Source: Cyanophora paradoxa (Eukaryota > Glaucocystophyceae > Cyanophorales > Cyanophoraceae). Taken from it: a stretch of DNA of 64,000 nucleotides. Of the stretch, positions 49,889 to 61,949 are shown in pieces. The first letter of the stretch is position 1. Each line of letters begins with the position of its first letter. The notes under the pieces are model-generated. The model saw nothing but the letters and a program-made list of their open reading frames with translations, did not search any database and had not been told where the DNA came from. The stretch lies in NCBI GenBank assembly GCA_004431415.1, contig QPMI01000176.1:62001-126000 (forward strand), written 5' to 3'. A program made the translations under genes and the position numbers.

Positions 49889-52800
49889 ATGCCGGCGGCC
49901 GGCCGGACGAGTCCGCTCCGGCACAGCGCCGACGCCAGCATGCTATCTAGCCAGCGCAGCTCGGCGAGTAACAAGTCCAATGTTCCAAAGATGCCTCTTA
50001 CAGGTCCAGCGCTTCTCTCGATGCATCTGGGCGCATCAAAATTGACGTTGCCCGCCCAGACGTTGCCTGGGAAAACTGGACCAAGCGGAGTCCGCCTCCG
50101 CTCACGGCCCGCTCAGTGGCAGCCCTGAAGCGGGAGGGCGTCGAGGCGGGAGAGCTCATATACAGGTATGCAAGCTAGCTTCGCTCGGAGGATCGCTAGC
50201 TAGAGCGCAGCTAAGCTTGCGGACGATCAGCTTGCGAGCTAATTCGGCCGCCTCCCGCAGACCCATGGAGTTCTTTTCTGGTGCTCCCGGGATGGCACCT
50301 GAGCACGTGCATCGCATCTACGAGTACCACGAGGCCAAGCGGCGAGGTGCGGCGCTCCCACGCCGGCTGGGCTGACCCGCTGCGGCCGCGGGGCTGACCC
50401 GCTGCGGCCGCAGAGCTGCTGGAGCAGGTGATGAGGACGCGGGACAGGCTCGTGGAGTCCGAGGAGGACGGCGGGAGGCCTGGGCCGCACGAGGGCTCGC
50501 GCACGGTCGCCGAGAGCCAGACGAGCGTGAGCAAGGCGCGCACGGGGAGCGTCTTCAGCATGGCGCAGTCGGTGGAGCACATCAGCAGCGTCGAGAAGGA
50601 GGAGCAGAAGGTCGCCGAGCAGCGCCGCAGGCAGCAGCAGTACGTCGAGCAGGTGCCGGCCCCGCCTTGGAGCCCCGCCCGCTCTGAGCTCTCGCGCGCG
50701 GCCGCCGTTCCTTTTCCGACCGCCCCGCAGATGCTCCTCTACGAGATCCGCATGCAGCAGATGCAGGCGGAGATGCTCGACAAGGTGCGGGGAGGAGGCG
50801 GGGGCGCCCCGCCCCCCAGCGCGCCGAGCGGGGCCCCGGCGCACACGCGCAGATCGAGGCGGAGCGGCGCCGGGACGAGGAGAGGCGGCAGGCCGAGATG
50901 GAGGAGCAGCGGCGGCTGACCGAGCAGCGCGTGCGCCCCGCCGGGCCCGCCCCCTCCCCCGCCCCCGGCGGCCGAGCGCCGCCCGCCGTGCCGCGCAGCG
51001 GAGGGAGGAGCTCGAGCGGGACCAGAAGTTCAAGGAGCAGATGGCGCAGAAGAAGGCCCTGGTGCGCGTGCCGCTGAGGCGGGGGCGGGGGCGGGGCGGG
51101 GGCGGGGGCCGAGGGGGCGGGGGCCGAGGGGGCGGGGCGGGCAGGCGGTGGAGATGTTCGAGGAGGAGCGGCGGCGGCTGGCGGCGGAGGCGGAGGCGGA
51201 GAAGCGGCGCCGCAGGGAGGCCCTCCAGCTCCAGAAGGAGCGCCAGCAGAAGCAGGAGGAGGTGCCCCCGCCCCCGCCCCCGCCCCGCGCCCCGCGCCCC
51301 GCGCCCCGCGCCGACGCGGGGCGCGGGGCAGTTCCGGGCGGGGATAGAGGGGAAGTTCGAGGAGCAGCGAGCGCGCGTCCAGGCCATGCACCACCGCCTC
51401 CAGCACAAGGACGCCGTGCGCCCCGCCCCGCCCCGCCCCGCCCCGCGCCGCAGCCCTCTGAGCGGCCCCCGCTCGCGCAGCTGCGGCGGCAGGCGGTGGC
51501 GGAGCAGCGGGCGCAGGCGGCGGCGGAGGCGGCGGAGCGGCAGCGGCGGAAGATGGAGCGGGTGCGGGCGGCGCGGGAGCAGCTCGAGTCGATCCACGCA
51601 GAGCGCAAGCGCCGCTTCGACGAGCGCGAGGCCAAGGAGAACGGCCAGGCGCGCCCGCCCCGCCCGCCGCGCCCCTCGCCCGGGTGCTGAGCGGGGCGGC
51701 AGATGGCGCGGTTCGAGGCGTCGCAGGCGCAGTGGCGGCAGGAGGCGCGCAAGCGGGCGGAGGAGCGCTCGCGCGAGATCGCCGACGCCATGGCCCGCAA
51801 CGAGGAGTTCCTCGAGCGCCGCCGCCAGGCCCGCCCGCCCGCCCCGCCCGCTCGCCGGCCCCCGGAGGGCGCGGGCCGAGCGGGGCGGGGCGGGGGCAGA
51901 CGATCCTGGACAAGGAGGCGCAGGCGATGGAGGCGATGGCGCGGGCGAACGCGGAGCGGCGCAGCGAGCTGGACCGGCAGATGGTGGAGCGGCAGCTCAA
52001 GCTCGCCGACCGCCTCTACAACGTCGAGCGGCGGCGCCGGCAGGACGAGTTCCGCAAGGAGCAGATCCTCGAGAAGATCGAGTACGGCGCCTGGCGGACG
52101 TCGACGATGAACTCGCAGAAGGCCGCCCTCGAGGAGCTCCGCCGCAGGAACCGGTGCCCCCGCCCCCGCGCGCGAGGCGGACCGGTGCCCCGCCCCGCCC
52201 GCTCACGCGGCGGGGCGCGCGGGGCAGGGACGGCGCGGCGATGATGAAGGAGGCCATCGGCGAGTCCATGCACCAGGTCCCCGCTCCGCCGGCCCTCCTC
52301 GCGCCTGGGCGAGGCCCCGCGCCTGAGCCCCCGGGCGCAGATGAAGATCACGAAGCGGTTCGAGCTGCCGGCGGTCTTCAAGGAGGGCGGCATCTCGAGC
52401 CCCGAGCTCAAGGCGCTGCTGGACGAGCGCGACCGCTCCAAGGCCGGCTCCACGCACCGCTCCGCCTCGCAGTCCCAGGCGGGGGCCTCCCCCTCCAAGT
52501 CCCTCGACCCCGACCGCTCCCTCTCCCCCATCCAGGACGCCGGCGAGGAGGCCGCCTTCGGGCCCGGCGCCGAGCAGCCGTCCCTTGACGACTCGGCGTA
52601 CTCGGGCGCCGGCATGGCGGCCTCGGCCTCCACCGGCGCCCTCCCGCCCCAACAGCACCGCGACGGCGCCGGCGCCGGGGGCGGCATGCGGCGGAGCCAG
52701 TCGGAGGTCCCCCGGAGGCAGCAGCAGCAGCAGCAGGGGGCCGGGGGGCGGCTGGTGGCGCCGCCGCCGGTGCGCGTGGCGGTCGACCGGAGGCCGTACA

Positions 52801-55228
52801 CCGACTCGCCCCTGGGGCCCGTGCCGGCCACCTCGGGCGCCCCGGGCTACTCGGGCGCCATCTCCTACGCCGCCTACGGCGCCTACGGGGCCGAGGGCGG
52901 GCCCTCCGCGACGCCCTTCCAGCCGGCGGCCGGCTCGCAGAACATGGGGAAGACGTGGTCGATCTACAGCTGGCCGCGGCAGCAGATCGAGCAGATGAAG
53001 CGGCGGGCGAAGGAGGAGAAGGCCCGCTCGAAGCGGGCGGCGCAGGGGCGCAAGAAGAGGCAGCACGCGGGCGACCTCGAGAACGACAACACGTACTTCA
53101 TCGAGCCGCCGCTGGACGAGGAGAGCGGGGGCGAGGGGAGCGGGGGCGAGGGGGAGGTGGAGGGGGGCGGGGCGGTGATCATGGACGCGCTGACGCACCG
53201 GCGGCGGGCGGCGGCGGAGGAGGAGCGGCGGCAGCGGGACGAGGAGGAGCGGCGCTACCGGGAGGCCACCGTGCGGCCCCCCCGCGCGCGCGCCTCGGCC
53301 GCCGCCTGCCGCGCGCGGCCCGCTGAGGGGCGGGGCAGGCGTACCTGGACGAGCAGGAGGCGGCCCTCCAGCGCGAGCTCGTCGAGGCCGAGGCCGAGGC
53401 GCGTCCGGGGGCCCCTCGCCTCTCCCCTGCCCGCGGCTCACGCGCCGCAGGCGGAGGAGCAGGCGGCGGTGGTCGCCGAGCTCCGCGCGCAGGCCGCCCA
53501 GGCCCAGGCCGAGGCCGGCGGCAACGGCCTCCTCCGCGGCTTCGGGCCCTACGAGGTGCGGCCCCCGCGCCCCGCGCCCCCGCCCGGCCGGGGCCCGCAG
53601 GGCCGAGCGGGGCGCAGGGCGAGGAGGACGCCTCGCCGGGCCCCTCCCCTACCGCGGCGGCGGCGGCGGCGGCCTCGGGCTCGGCCTCGGCCTCGGGCGC
53701 CGGGGCGGGGTCGGCGGGGGCGGGCGCGGGCGGCGCGAAGAAGAAGGGCGCGCCGGCGCCGGTGAAGGCGCCGGCGGGGGTCCCGCCGCTGGCGGGGGCG
53801 AAGGGCAAGCACGGCGGGCTCTCGCCGGGGTACGAGGAGCAGAGCACGCCGTCGTCGGTGCTGCCGCAGGACGACGAGTACGAGGCTGTGCCCTTTGAGG
53901 CCTTCGAGTCCGACCAGGACTACACCCGCTGGTGCGAGCGACCGACCGGCCGCCCCGGGGGCCCTGCTGAGGGCGCCCCCCGGGCGGCAGGTCCCGTGAG
54001 TCAGCGCAGGGCCGCGCCGCCGGCCTCGTCGGCACCGAGCCGCCCCCGACCCCCCCCGCTCCCAGAACCCCCTGGTCCCCCCCCCCCCCCCCCGCGCCGC
54101 GCGCCGCGCCCGGTCCGACGCGCTCGGCGCAGCACGGGCACGTGCACATCACGCCGATCCCCTCCGTGGTCTCCCCCACGGGGGCCCCCGTCGGCCGGGC
54201 GGCGCCGCTCGCGCTGGTGCACGCGGACCGCCCGCACGCGGCGAAGAAGCGGAGCCCCGCCAAGGTCCCCCGCCCCGCCCATCCGCCCGGCCCCGCCCGC
54301 GCGCGCCGACGAGACGCAGCGGGCGGCGAGCTTCACGTCGGCGGGGTCGCACGACGAGGGCGCGGGGACGCACAAATCCTGGAAGGAGTCCTCTAAGAAG
54401 AAGCTCCTCGACATCGTGCGCGGGCGGCGCCCCGCCCATTGCGCTCTCCTCGGCGCCGCTGAGGGGCGGGGGCGGGGCAGGCGGAGGACGGGGAGGAGGC
54501 GGGGCACGGGGGCCCCTCGGAGGGCGGGGCGCAAGGGGGCGAGGAGGACCCCTTCCGCCCCAAGTCGGCCCCCGGTGCGCCCCGCCGGCCTGGCCCGCGC
54601 CGCCGGGGCTCACGCGGGGCGCGCAGGCAAGTTCTTCGAGGCGTCGCTGGCGCCCAAGCCGCCGCAGCTGGCGCGGCGCTCGGCGAAGCGGGGGCAGGAC
54701 GCCGAGCTCGGCGACGCCCGCGTCCGCGACAGCGTCTTCGCCGGCGGGCCCGCCGCCCCGCCCGCTCCCGCCCCGCCTCCGTCGACGAGACCAAGGGCGG
54801 TGCGCGCGCCCCGGGGCCGGCGCGGGGGCGGGCGGCGGCCGACGCGGCGCAGGGCGGCGCTCGCTCGAGGCGCTGGCGGAGGGCCTCGAGCCGTCCTCGC
54901 GCAAGCCCAGCGCCCGCGAGCGCGGGGCGGAGCCCGAGGCGGATGCGGAGGCGGGGGCGGGGTGGGCGGGGCGGACGAGTACGCGGACGAGGGCTTCGAG
55001 GCGGCGGAGGCGCACGCCGAGGAGGCCGCGGCGGCGGCCGAGCAGCAGCACCCGTCCTCCGCCACCGCCCTCCCCTCCACGGCCCGCGCCGCCGCCGCCG
55101 CCACGGAGGCCGCCGAGGTGCCCCGCCCCGGCGCAGGCCCCGGCGGATCCGGCGCCCTCTGACCGCGGGGCGCGCAGGCGGCGGTGGTGGAGGCGGCCCG
55201 GCTGGCGGCCGAGGAGGGCATCGCGTAG
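49889..55228 (+). CDS. Long flagellar-type coiled-coil protein, many exons
   Basis: Probable start ATG 49889 (MPAAGRTSPLRHSADASMLSSQR). Next exons give RSVAALKREGVEAGELIYR, PMEFFSGAPGMAPEHVHRIYEYHEAKRR and LLEQVMRTRDRLVESEE, then a series of Glu/Arg/Gln-rich coiled-coil exons (EERRQAEMEEQRRL, EMFEEERRRLAAEAEAEKRRR, MARFEASQAQWRQEARKRAEERSREIADAMARNEEFLERRR, SELDRQMVERQLKLADRLYNVERRRRQDEFRKEQILEK). A less charged middle (MKITKRFELPAVFKEGGISSPELKALL ... SYAAYGAYGAEGG) and acidic/Ala-rich 3' exons lead to AVVEAARLAAEEGIA and TAG at 55226-55228. The 'LKREG....EL...P..FF' N-terminus followed by coiled coil resembles flagella-associated proteins, but I cannot name it. It may be two adjacent genes (division possible near 52250-52340). 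Confidence 0.6.
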
Positions 55229-55633
55229 AGGGGCCGGCGCCCCAGGTGGGGCCGGCGACGGCGCGGGCCACCTGTGTTTAGACTGGAGAGTGTACATGCT
55301 AGTTAGAAGAGGCTAGGCAGCGCAGGAAATCGCGACTTTCATTTACTGCATTGATCCGATGGTCGACAAGCTCGCGTGCGGTGCCGGGCCTGTGCATGCG
55401 GTGCCGGGCCGCTGCGACGGTCGACGTCGACATCTGCTCGCAATTTTGCAACATGCGCAGTGCAGCAGTGCCGCCGGCCAAAGTCAGCTGCGGAGCCTCG
55501 AAGCTGAGGGAGCCCCAGGGAGGGTACGCGACTCAACCCGTCGCCCACTTGTGTCTTTCTGCTGCCGCCGGGCCTTCCCGCTGCTCGAAGTAGTGCCCTG
55601 AAGCTGCGGTCACCCTCAGGAGAGCTCTTGGCC
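55229..55633. other. Intergenic region
   Basis: No gene; a short repeated GTGCCGGGCC(T/G) near 55380-55405. Confidence 0.5.
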
Positions 55634-57695
55634 ATGTCAGGTGCCAGATCCAAATCTCAATCGCGCCCGCAGTGGCTGAGTTTCGGCGGGCTCACCGCAG
55701 GGAGCTCATCCTCTCCAACGCCGCCTCTAGAGGCGCCTTCGGACAGTGCGCCGCGGGCTCTGCGCGCCGCGGCTACCCCGGGCGAGTCCGTTAGTAAACT
55801 GGTCCGCGCAGGCGATGCCTCCGTAAGCGGCGGCCGCGGGTTTCTGAACTACGGACCTGGCGAGGCTGGGGGACTCGCGAGCGTCGTCGCACAACACTCG
55901 ACCCCACCACGCATCAACCTGCCGCTGCACCGCCTGAAGGACTTCCAGGAGAACTCGACGCCCGCGGGCAGTAGTAGTTATCGCTCAGGTACGATCGGCG
56001 AGGTCGGAGCGCACGCCCACCGCGATCCTGTCCGACGAGCGCCGTGCCGCAGCCCGCTCGGCGCGCTCGGCACGCTCGGCCGCCTCGGCGCGCTCCCGAT
56101 CGGCGCGCTCCGGGTCGCCCATTGTTCACGCGGACGATATCCTCGCGGGGCGGCCCTCGACCTCCGCCTTCTCGTTCACGCGCGGTGCGGCCAGCCCCGA
56201 GCCCGGAAGCGCCTGCTTGCACGCCCCGCTACCTCTCCCCCCGCGACTGTAACCACGGGCGACCCGCGCAGCCACTCGGGACGATGGCGGGCTGCCCATT
56301 CCCGGCCCCGCGGGTGAGCCCCGCCGGCGCCCGCACACGGAGTGCCCCCGCTCGCCCCTGCGCGCTGACGCCGCCCGGCAGACTACATCATCGAAGAGAG
56401 CCTCCCGAACGTGCGGCGCCGACGCTGGCGCTCCCTACCTTGCGCGCCCCGGGGCTCACGCTTCGCCCCGCCCGGCGCAGTCCTCGCGCATGCCCTCGGC
56501 GCCGCGCGCGACGATCGGGCGCTCCCCGCGCACCCCGCGCCCCGACACCGCGGACGGCCCCGGGGTGCGCGCGCCTCTCTGCAGGGGCCCGTCCCCCCGC
56601 AGCGCCTCACGCGCACCCCGCCGCCGGCAGCCGGCCGACTACCCCTACGAGGGCTCCGTCGTGCGCCCGCGCCCCGCCCCTCCCCCGCCGCGCCCGTTCC
56701 TGTACCCCTCACCGTCCCCTGTCGCCCACGCAGAGCTCGAGGACGCTGCAGGCGCCGCGGGCGACCATCGGGCGCTCCCCGAGGACCGTGGAGCCCGAGC
56801 ACTCCCCCGGGGTACGCCGATCCCCCTCCCCTCGGCCGGGCGCGCCCCCGACGCGGCCCGGCAGCCGGCGGACTACACCCCGCCGATCCCGGCCCCCGTG
56901 GGCCGCTCCTCGCCCGTCTCGGCGGTCCCGTTCGGGGGCACGGGGCTGGGCTTTCGTACCGCGGCGCCGGGGACGCCCGGGTGCATCCCGGTGATCCCGA
57001 CGTACATCCCGTACTCGGAGGGGGCGGCGCGGCCGCCGTACCTCGGCGCCGGGCGCTTCGGGGAGCGGCACGTGGCGGCCCACGAGCACAACGCGCCCAA
57101 GGCGACCATCGGGCGCGCCGCGCGCTTCGCCGAGGGGGCCCACGCCGCCCGCGTGCCCCGCATCCCGGGCTCGACGGACTACTCGCCGCGCGACTCGCTC
57201 TCCTCCCGCAGCCGCTCCGCCCCGCGCGCGACCTTCGGCACCGCCTCGCGCTTCGGGGAGGCCCCGCCCGACCTCTGGCGCCCCGGCAGCAGCACCGGCG
57301 GCGCCGGCGGCGGCAACGGGAGCTGGCGGGGACCCTCCTCGCAGCGCAGCGCCTCGCACGGCGTGGGGGGCGGCGGGGGCGCCGGCCTCCTCGCCCCGCC
57401 CCTCCCGGGCGCCTCGCCCTCGCCGCGGCGGCTCCAGGGGATGGCCCCGCACGCCCCAGCGTGCCGCGCTCCGAGCCGCGCCGCGCCGCCCCGCCCCTCG
57501 GCACCCCCGAGGCCGTCCGGGCCGAGGCGCGCGTCCCCGGCACGTGCTAGGGCCCCGCGCCCGCCGCCCTCGTCTTCACCCCCTGCAAGCAGTTCATTGA
57601 GGGTCCTTTCTGCAGGTAGAGCTCTTGTAGCCAGCGACGACTCCCTTTCCGGGGTTTCTCGATGGGCAATGTCGCCCATTTTTATCGAAATTTGA
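55634..57695 (+). CDS. STPGR/SHIPPO-repeat (ODF3/CIMAP-like) axonemal protein
   Basis: Starts MSGARSKSQSRPQWLSFGGLTAGSSSS. Later exons carry repeats of the type APRATIGRSPRT...QPADY, APRATIGRSPRTVEPEHSPG..QPADYTPP, APKATIGRAARF...GSTDYSP and APRATFGTASRFGE. This is the sperm-tail PG-rich (SHIPPO) repeat pattern, in which a basic 'P.ATIGR..R' strand is followed by a 'PG..Y' turn. Members bind the inner surface of axonemal doublet microtubules. Conserved Pro-Gly in the turns is often replaced by Pro-Ala here. Introns are short, GTGCGC...CAG. The exact 3' end is uncertain: one frame stops at 57548-57550, another at 57693-57695. Confidence 0.65.
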
Positions 57696-58599
57696 TTGAA
57701 TGTACTGCGGTGCGCGGGTCTATATGATGTCGTTGTGTGTGCAGTTGTTTTTGTATCCTTTCCAAGTTGCAGTCCAGGTCTAGATTTGTATCATAGCACT
57801 ACATATCCTGATCTTAATTACAGTAATTACTGGTATGGACTCTAGAGATCTAGATCTAATTGCCAGTTGGAGCCGGATGCTCCGAGCTCCTAGGCCTGGA
57901 GCCGGATGTTCCGTACCCTGGAGCCGGAAAAGGGGGGTACGGATAGGCGAGGTCTCACTGCAGGGGTATGCAGCTTCGTGGGTCAACGGTTTAAGGGTAC
58001 GTGCACGTGCACTGCAGGGGTATGCAGCCCAGGCGTTCATAGGCGAGTAGTACCAGTAGGCGTTCCACGGTTCACTCTCAGCAGCCGGCCGCACGCTCGA
58101 AGCCCTCTAGATCTGCTCACCGTGGCACGTGAGTACGATAGGAATTCGAAGCGCCTTCATATCGATGAACATGACAACGCGTTCCCGCGCCAATGGCAGA
58201 TAGCGCAGACGAACTGACGCACTGCGGCAGGCGCAGGCGTCCGACGCGGATCAGTGATTCAGAAGAGATCTGCAGGCCTAGGTACGCACGCTGCGTCGCT
58301 CGCACGTCACAGCTTGCCCGGCGCGGCGCGGCGCGGCGTGGCGCGAACTGTGCATGCGCAACTGACACTCATTTCGGCACAGCTGCGCGGCGCCCGCGCG
58401 CTCAAGAGCGTTGAGCAAGCTCAATCGCTATCGTAAGCTTGCAATTGTCGCGCCGGCTCCGGCAGACTTCGCAAGGTACGCCTGCATGGCCTGCCACGTC
58501 GGGAAGCAAACTACCGATCTTACCCGCTCGCAGCGGAAGGAACCGGTGCTGAATGCCGTGAGATCGTACTCTACGTGCGTCGGACGTTGCAGCCGGCTG
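57696..58599. other. Intergenic region with short direct repeats
   Basis: No gene. It contains GCAGGGGTATGCAGC twice (about 57960 and 58013) and three GGAGCCGGA(T/A) units (57866-57930). Confidence 0.5.
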
Positions 58600-61114
58600 A
58601 TGGGCCCCAAGAACGCCGCCAAGCGCGCGCGCCTCGCCGGGGTGGAGGCTAAGCAGGATGCCGATCCAGCTGCGGTTGCTGTGAGGTCTTGTTCTCGCTT
58701 CGGGCCCTTTCGAATCTTACTCGAGCCTAGGCGTCCTCGGAAGCGGGTGACGACGGCGAAGTCGTCTTGATAACCACTCCTGCGCCCTCAAGCTCCAAGC
58801 GCTCCCACAGCCTTGAGGTGCTTCTTTCGAGGTTACTTGGGTTTCTTTAATTTGGGACTACGTGGAGCTACAGCTAATACTGCCCCGGCGGGTGGCCGAA
58901 GGTCAATGGCCAGCATTTCACAAACCAAAAAATGATCTATTCGTGCAGGTCTTTAGTGACGCAATAGAAAAGCTTCGGAGGCAGGCAGAGTGCCCTATCT
59001 GTTTCGAACTATTCGAAGACCCGCGGATTTTGCCTTGCGGGCATACTCTGTGCGACCCCCCCCCCCCCCCCCCGGCTCCCCCCTGGCTCCCTCCCTCCCC
59101 CGCCCCCCCTCCCCCCCCTCCCCCCTCCCCCCCCCGCTCCCCGCTCCCCCTCCACCCCCGCTCAGCGGCTCCACCCTTCCGACGTGCACCTCTCCCCTAC
59201 CCCCTCCACTCCCCCCCCCCCTCATCCCCCTTCCCCAAATTCCATGCCCTCACTTTCCCCCTATAATCCCTCCCGCCCGCCGCACGAACCCCTGCCACTT
59301 CCTGAATCAGCCTCCGAATACGCCCCTTTACCACACCCCGGCCCTCTAGATCGAAGCGCCCCGCTCATGATCAGCCTCACTGCTCTAACGAGCCGAGGCC
59401 CCTTCTTCAGATGCATCAAGTGCTCGAAACTGCCCGCAAGTGAGCAGCGGTTTACAGTTCTCTCGATGATCTCTGCCTTCCGGCTTGCTTATCAGCCCCG
59501 CCTCCCTGCGCTCGCAGTCGTCAAGGACGGGAAGCTCGTGTGTCCGATCTGCCGGGAGGAGTCGGCGGTGCCGGAGAGCCAGGAGTTCCCCCGCAACCTG
59601 GCCACCGCCCAGCTCGTCGCCGTCCTCGGCGAGCAGCTGCGGGAGCTCCCCCGCGCCAGCTGCGGCAACTGCGAAGGGGGCGAGGCAGCCCCGGCAGCTA
59701 TGACCTGCCCCGACTGCAACGCGCACCTGTGCGAACCCTGCTCGCAAACCATATGCATCCACAAGGTCCGATGCCAGCTGCAGCTTTCGAATTCGTTCTA
59801 AAATCTCGATCTAGACTGCCAGCTGCAGCCTTGATTTTAATTTGATACGGACTCGCTCAGTTGAAAGCTTTTCGGCATCACGACGTTCACCCTTACAAGC
59901 CCGCTGTCTCCCCTTCTTCCCTGCGTCCCATTGTCTGCCCTGCACACCTTGACGCGGCCGTGCCACTTCAGTACTGCAAACAAATTGAGTCCCCTGTCTG
60001 CCTTCAGTGGTAAGTTGTCTTTAGAGTCGCCTGTCCCAATTGCATGGTTATATTTAATTATTTACACCTGTGCTCGCAGCGCACCTGGCAAGCATGCAGG
60101 CCACGTGCATATCTCCATAGTTGAAGCGGCGGACAGTGCGCGGGCGTCTCTCGGCGAAATTTTGGCGGATCAAGACAAAGCCCTTGCAGTAATCGACGGG
60201 CGAGTCAAGCAGCTCGAGGTCAATTTGCAGTTTCTTAAGCAGAGCATCGTCGATTCAAGAATTAAATCCGAAGAAAGGGCCAAACAGGTGATCCAATTCA
60301 TAAATGCACATCGACCTTTCTCGCAATTGTTACAAACATAAAAGCGCAGCTGCACGAAGCAGTCGACAAGTCTCTTCAACAATGGACATAGGCCATCGAC
60401 ACGCAAAGCCGTGCCGCAGAGACGGAGATCGCACAGCAACTTGAGCTTTTCAAGTCATCCAAAGTCAAGCTCCAGAGCTCCAATGCGTTTATCAAGGACC
60501 TTATCAGGGCCCCGCCTCTCAAGCTCATCCGGCTCCTTCGAATTCCCAGCGCTTTCACAAAACGGGATGAGGTTGAGCAGATTCGGCTCCAGATCAAGCA
60601 AAAGACGGCCTGTTCTCAAGTCGTCTTCCTTCCTGCGAAAGTCGGACTACGAGTCGAGAGGAAGGGTCCGGTGTTAACGTCAACTGTACAGGGAGTACAG
60701 GCCGTCGAGGTTGCCGTTGAGTGGAAGGCGGATCTTGCGGAGGGTGAACGGTATTATTCAGAAGAGTTCGAGTGCAACGGCTGGGTGTGGGATCTGGAAA
60801 TCTTTCCAAAGGGCAGCCAGACAGGAAAGGGCACCCACCTGTCGATCTACGTGAGATCAATTGCCGCCCTTCCACGGGTGCTCGATCGCGAGCTCCTTCA
60901 TTCTTCAAATCGATATTCTTTTTCAATTCTGCTGCGCATGCAGAGCTCTGACGGTCACTTCGGCATTCGTGGGACGTGTACAATTGGAGTTCCTTCTGCG
61001 TCAACACGCATGAGCGGTGTTTGCACTTGGACTCCCAAATCCGTTTGTTTGGGATACTATGATACGATCAATTTCTTCCGCTCTCCGAAACCACGAAGTG
61101 CCCTGACGAGGTGA
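58600..61114 (+). CDS. TRIM37-like E3 ubiquitin ligase (RING, B-box, coiled coil, MATH)
   Basis: Start ATG 58600 (MGPKNAAKRARLAGVEAKQ). RING: AIEKLRRQAECPICFELFEDPRILPCGHTL, then across a 361-bp intron (59050-59410, with a C run) CIKCSKL, and after another intron KDGKLVCPICREESAVPESQEFPRNLATAQLV. The B-box region has CGNCEGGEAAPAAMTCPDCNAHLCEPCSQTIC, then FRHHDVHPYKPA and VCPAHLDAAVPLQYC. A coiled coil follows (EILADQDKALAVIDGRVKQLEVNLQFLKQSIVDSRIKSEERAK). The MATH domain is ERYYSEEFECNGWVWDLEIFPKGSQTGKGTHLSIYV ... YSFSILLRMQ. This order is that of TRIM37, which ubiquitylates target proteins. A TAG stands in frame at about 60387-60389 between coiled-coil halves (see findings). A further exon DGYMVVRVEMKDL near 61208-61245 probably completes the MATH domain. 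Confidence 0.8.
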
Positions 61115-61949
61115 GTCTCGGAGAGTTGTAGTAGTTACAGATATCGATATTTAATGTGTATGCTTTTGACAATCGCAACCGTTTGAATGTACATGTGTAT
61201 TCGCAGGATGGATATATGGTTGTTCGTGTGGAGATGAAAGATCTACACATAGTACCGGTACCGTAGTAGTAGTACCTGTAGATGTGCAGGCCTAGGCCTT
61301 CAACGAATTCGAACTCGAACCGGCTTAAATTAATTATATAAAGCTTGTAATGCGTACGCGTGTGCATGTGCATGTGCAGGAGCTTGAATCGGCTTAACTG
61401 ATATTGCAATTATAATATAATGCATGCATGTGCACGCCCCGCTCGAGCGCGCGCGCGCGCGGCCGCGCCGGCCGTGTGCGGGGACGGCCCGCGGCCGTAG
61501 ATCTAGATCTAGAGGTCCGATCCGGCGGCGGATCATCATCGGATCCGAATTCCACGTACGTATACGTATACGCGTGCACGATCGCGAAGTGCGGTTTACT
61601 TATAATTAAATTAAATGCGTATGCATGCGCATGCACGTCGCTGCGCCCGGTGGCCGCGGCGCCGGCCGGCGCCGCATATGCATGCACCGCCGGCGCCCGA
61701 GCGCTAGCGCTAGCCGCGCGCCGACTTGAGCTATATATAGCTAGCGCTTGCCAAGTTGGTGCGGCGTCGTCGATCATGTATAAGCTAGCGATCGCGATCT
61801 AGAGCTGGCGCCGGCGTGGCGCATCCGGATCCGTGGCCAGCGCGCGCTAGCGGCCGCCGGGTGCGGCTCAGGGCACCGACAACCCCCCCCCCCCCGGGCC
61901 TCGACGCAGGGTACACTGCTCGGGCCAGGACAGTCCAGCGCGGAGCACA
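61115..61949. other. Intergenic, palindrome-dense region
   Basis: Apart from the probable last TRIM37-like exon near 61208, no gene is seen. Dense self-complementary words such as AGATCTAGATCT, ACGTATACGTATACG, GCGCTAGCGCTAGC and GCATATGCATGC. Confidence 0.55.
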
